Shown: piece after piece, positions 61,701-64,000 of the stretch
How the letters are laid out: every line of letters begins with the position of its first letter
Numbering within the stretch: position 1 is the stretch's first letter
Source: Anthonomus grandis grandis
Lineage: Eukaryota > Arthropoda > Insecta > Coleoptera > Curculionidae
Length of the DNA stretch: 64,000 nucleotides
Assembly (NCBI RefSeq): GCF_022605725.1
Contig: NC_065551.1
Coordinates: 28,644,001 to 28,708,000, forward strand
Direction of reading: 5' to 3'
The notes under the pieces: model-generated
What the model was told of the DNA's origin: nothing
What the model saw: the letters and a program-made list of their open reading frames with translations, nothing else
The model's database searches: none
Translations under genes and position numbers: made by a program

Positions 61701-64000
61701 ATGTTAATTTTCATAATAAAATGTCGCTAAGAGCTCTTAAATGTTACAATTTTTGATAAGGTCATCTGCATATTTATTTAGTCATTTGTTTAAATATTGT
61801 TCGTTGCCTTATATCTATTTATTGCTATTTTATAGTACTATTTCATTTTTAAGTAAATATAAATAATTCCGAATTTATTTAGTTTTTTTTTTTCGTTTTT
61901 CGTTTCCGAATTTATTTAATTTATTAATTAGAATTTATAAATAATTACCGAATTTAAATAAATTTCATTAAATTTAGATATCAATTCAATTTTGTAGTAA
62001 AGAGAATTAAGAATCAAATATTTTTACATTATTGTCCTGTTATGCGTATATTTTATCGGATTAACCCAATATTATTAATATATTTATATTATATATAATT
62101 CAGCTTAAAATGCAAAATAAAATTTATTTGGTTTAATAATTAATAATACGACCGTAAATAGAAAGTTAAAATAAAAGATTAAAGTTTAATTTATTATTTG
62201 TTAAATATCTAATAATTAATTATAAATGTATTTAGAATATTTCAATGTTGTATAGGAGTATTTATGATACTAAAGGTATCTAGTTAATAATTATAGGTAT
62301 AATAAAATATTTTTGAATTTGGTGAAATCCATGTACAAACTGAATAAATAAAGGAATGAGATATATATGTATATTATATTATTTCTATCACTAGAGCAAA
62401 AAATTAAAAAAGTGTCTGTTTTATTTGTAAAACTATTTTGATAAAATATATAAATTTTTAAACCCAGTTTTTTATTTACATTAAAATTATTAGTATTATT
62501 TGAGGTACCTGATTAATTGATATATAATTATCGAACATTACAGAATTTGTAAATAGCCATAATTCCCTTAAAGAAGTGTGCTTATGTCTGAATAATTTAT
62601 GTACTATGATGAATTATTATAGAAGTTTTTTAATTTTTTTTGTGGACTTAATTGCACCGATTTGAATACCTTAAAAAAAACAAAACTTAAAAGAAAATAA
62701 AGTCAGTCAGAACAATTTGATGAAAAAAAAAATATTGTGGTTTAATTAACAAAAAAAAATTTCATGGCCCTAAAGTGAACAAACAAATTGACTGTTTGTT
62801 GTTAAAATTGACTTTGGGAAAGTATTCATATTTCACCACCGACTATAGATAATTTGAATCTATTTACTAAAAGATATTAGGAGAATATTAAGCTGGGTTA
62901 CAGTAAAATTAGAGTTTTGTGGGTTAATTAACAGCCTTACACTGAATCAAATTAAGACACTACTTGTCAATTTATAATTAAACTGTTTATACCGTACTAA
63001 ACAGTTTGGCAATACTATATCAATTAAAGATATATACGTAATTTAAAATAAGGGCTGTAGAAAAAATTTCTGCATTGAATAAAAAATATATTTTTCACTA
63101 TATCCATCTAATTAGTTATTTTTAACCTACTTTATTTATTAGAATAACATTTTTAAAAGTCGTTATTTTTATTTTAAAACTAACTAAATTATATTTCCCT
63201 TAACTCGAATATCGCCCCTTTTTCCAATTACTTCTTTTCGTTGGCAACGATAAAGCATCATTAAAAAAATCTGCCACTAGGCAAGAATGTGCTTTTATAA
63301 AAAACTTACGAGCTTTTAACAGTTAAAGGTGATGTTTTTAGGTTATATTTAATTAAAACGAGAAAAATATTGCTAAAATTTAGTCACAAACTTTTTCTTA
63401 CGTAATTCTAAATAGAGCCTCACTTATATTTAAAAATAATAATATAATCAAAAAGTTAAAATCTTTTATTAAATTAGTTTTGAGAAAAGGACGATCATAG
63501 ACACTACGGAAAAATTGCTTTATATTGGAGCCTGAAGAGAAGATATTAGATTAGGAAACAGCAAATGAAATTTTTATTGGAAATAAATCCTCGCCTCCTT
63601 TAGATTGGATAGTTTAAAGTTGTATTTTAGCCTCAAAGGATTCGATATTTATTACGAATTCTTAATCTTAGTGTGATCAGATTTATTTAAAAGTTTTAAA
63701 CTAGTCTTATTATTTATTTAATTATAAAAAACAAGTAACCGATTAAAGGAGGATTATTGGTAAGTAGGTCTATGCATACATAGTTTTGTATTTCACTTAT
63801 AATTATTTCATTTATGGTATACTGGCAAATAGGAAACATTGTAGTTATGCTGGTTAAGGATGTAATTTATACATCATTTTATATTAAAAATAAACGCCTA
63901 TAGGACATTTTAAGTGCCGTAATTTAGTTGTTATTCATAAAAATTTTCAGTGCAGTAATTTCAGTGTTTTACTGTTTGTGTTAAGTTAAATTTCCTTATT
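58710..64000. other. AT-rich DNA, no gene seen
   Basis: Contains one MITE-like element (59962-60287), a richer patch at 59340-59570 and another at 60415-60580. Short frames here are open on both strands and carry no motif. Confidence 0.45.
59962..60287. mobile_element. MITE-like element with 15 bp terminal inverted repeats and TA target duplication
   Basis: TGCAGTTTCTATACA at 59964-59978 and its exact reverse complement at 60271-60285 are both flanked by TA (59962-59963; 60286-60287). The 322 bp interior is non-coding. This fits a non-autonomous Tc1/mariner-type element, which always inserts at TA. Confidence 0.65.

Overview
The window is AT-rich eukaryotic DNA with spliced genes, long introns, decayed transposons and a long satellite array. 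The two confident genes point to an arthropod, most likely an insect. One encodes a cuticular protein with two copies of the 18-residue motif (DTPEVAAAKAQH type). The other encodes a Kekkon-type LRR-Ig transmembrane protein. A beetle would fit the repeat content, but nothing in the sequence proves the order. No rRNA, tRNA or CRISPR was recognised.

Layout. 0.2-0.65 kb: minus-strand pseudogene fragment ending in a CXC cysteine-rich domain. 2.17-2.97 kb: three-exon cuticular protein gene (+) with TATA box and poly(A) signal. 4.75-6.3 kb: decayed mariner-like transposase (-) split by a tandem array. 11.6-13.3 kb: unit bounded by ~50 bp inverted repeats, with two minus-strand coding remnants. 15.0-21.1 kb: three-exon Kekkon-like gene (-), 803 aa, whose 3.5 kb intron carries a ~188 bp tandem array. 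21-51 kb: no recognisable host gene. This stretch holds a Ty3/gypsy remnant (26.6-27.5 kb), hammerhead-like motifs, a foldback repeat (28.1-28.6 kb), a LINE 3' end with an (AAT)n tail (31.9-32.2 kb), further mariner-like transposase relics (36.3-37.0, 45.8-46.6, 48.4-48.6 kb), a LINE endonuclease relic (44.2 kb), tandem arrays at 38.5 and 41.2 kb, and several GC-richer unique islands that could be regulatory. 51.07-58.71 kb: about 21 copies of a 366 bp satellite with nested higher-order repeats. 58.7-64 kb: AT-rich, with a 0.32 kb MITE-like element.

The two host genes have no evident functional link: one product is secreted into cuticle, the other is a membrane receptor-like protein. The long gene-poor stretch with scattered GC-richer islands resembles a regulatory landscape, but that is inference. 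I found no convincing new multi-gene system. The most distinctive features are the ordered structure of the satellite, the hammerhead-ribozyme-like motifs (one inside a foldback), and the inverted-repeat unit whose ends encode the same C-terminal peptide.
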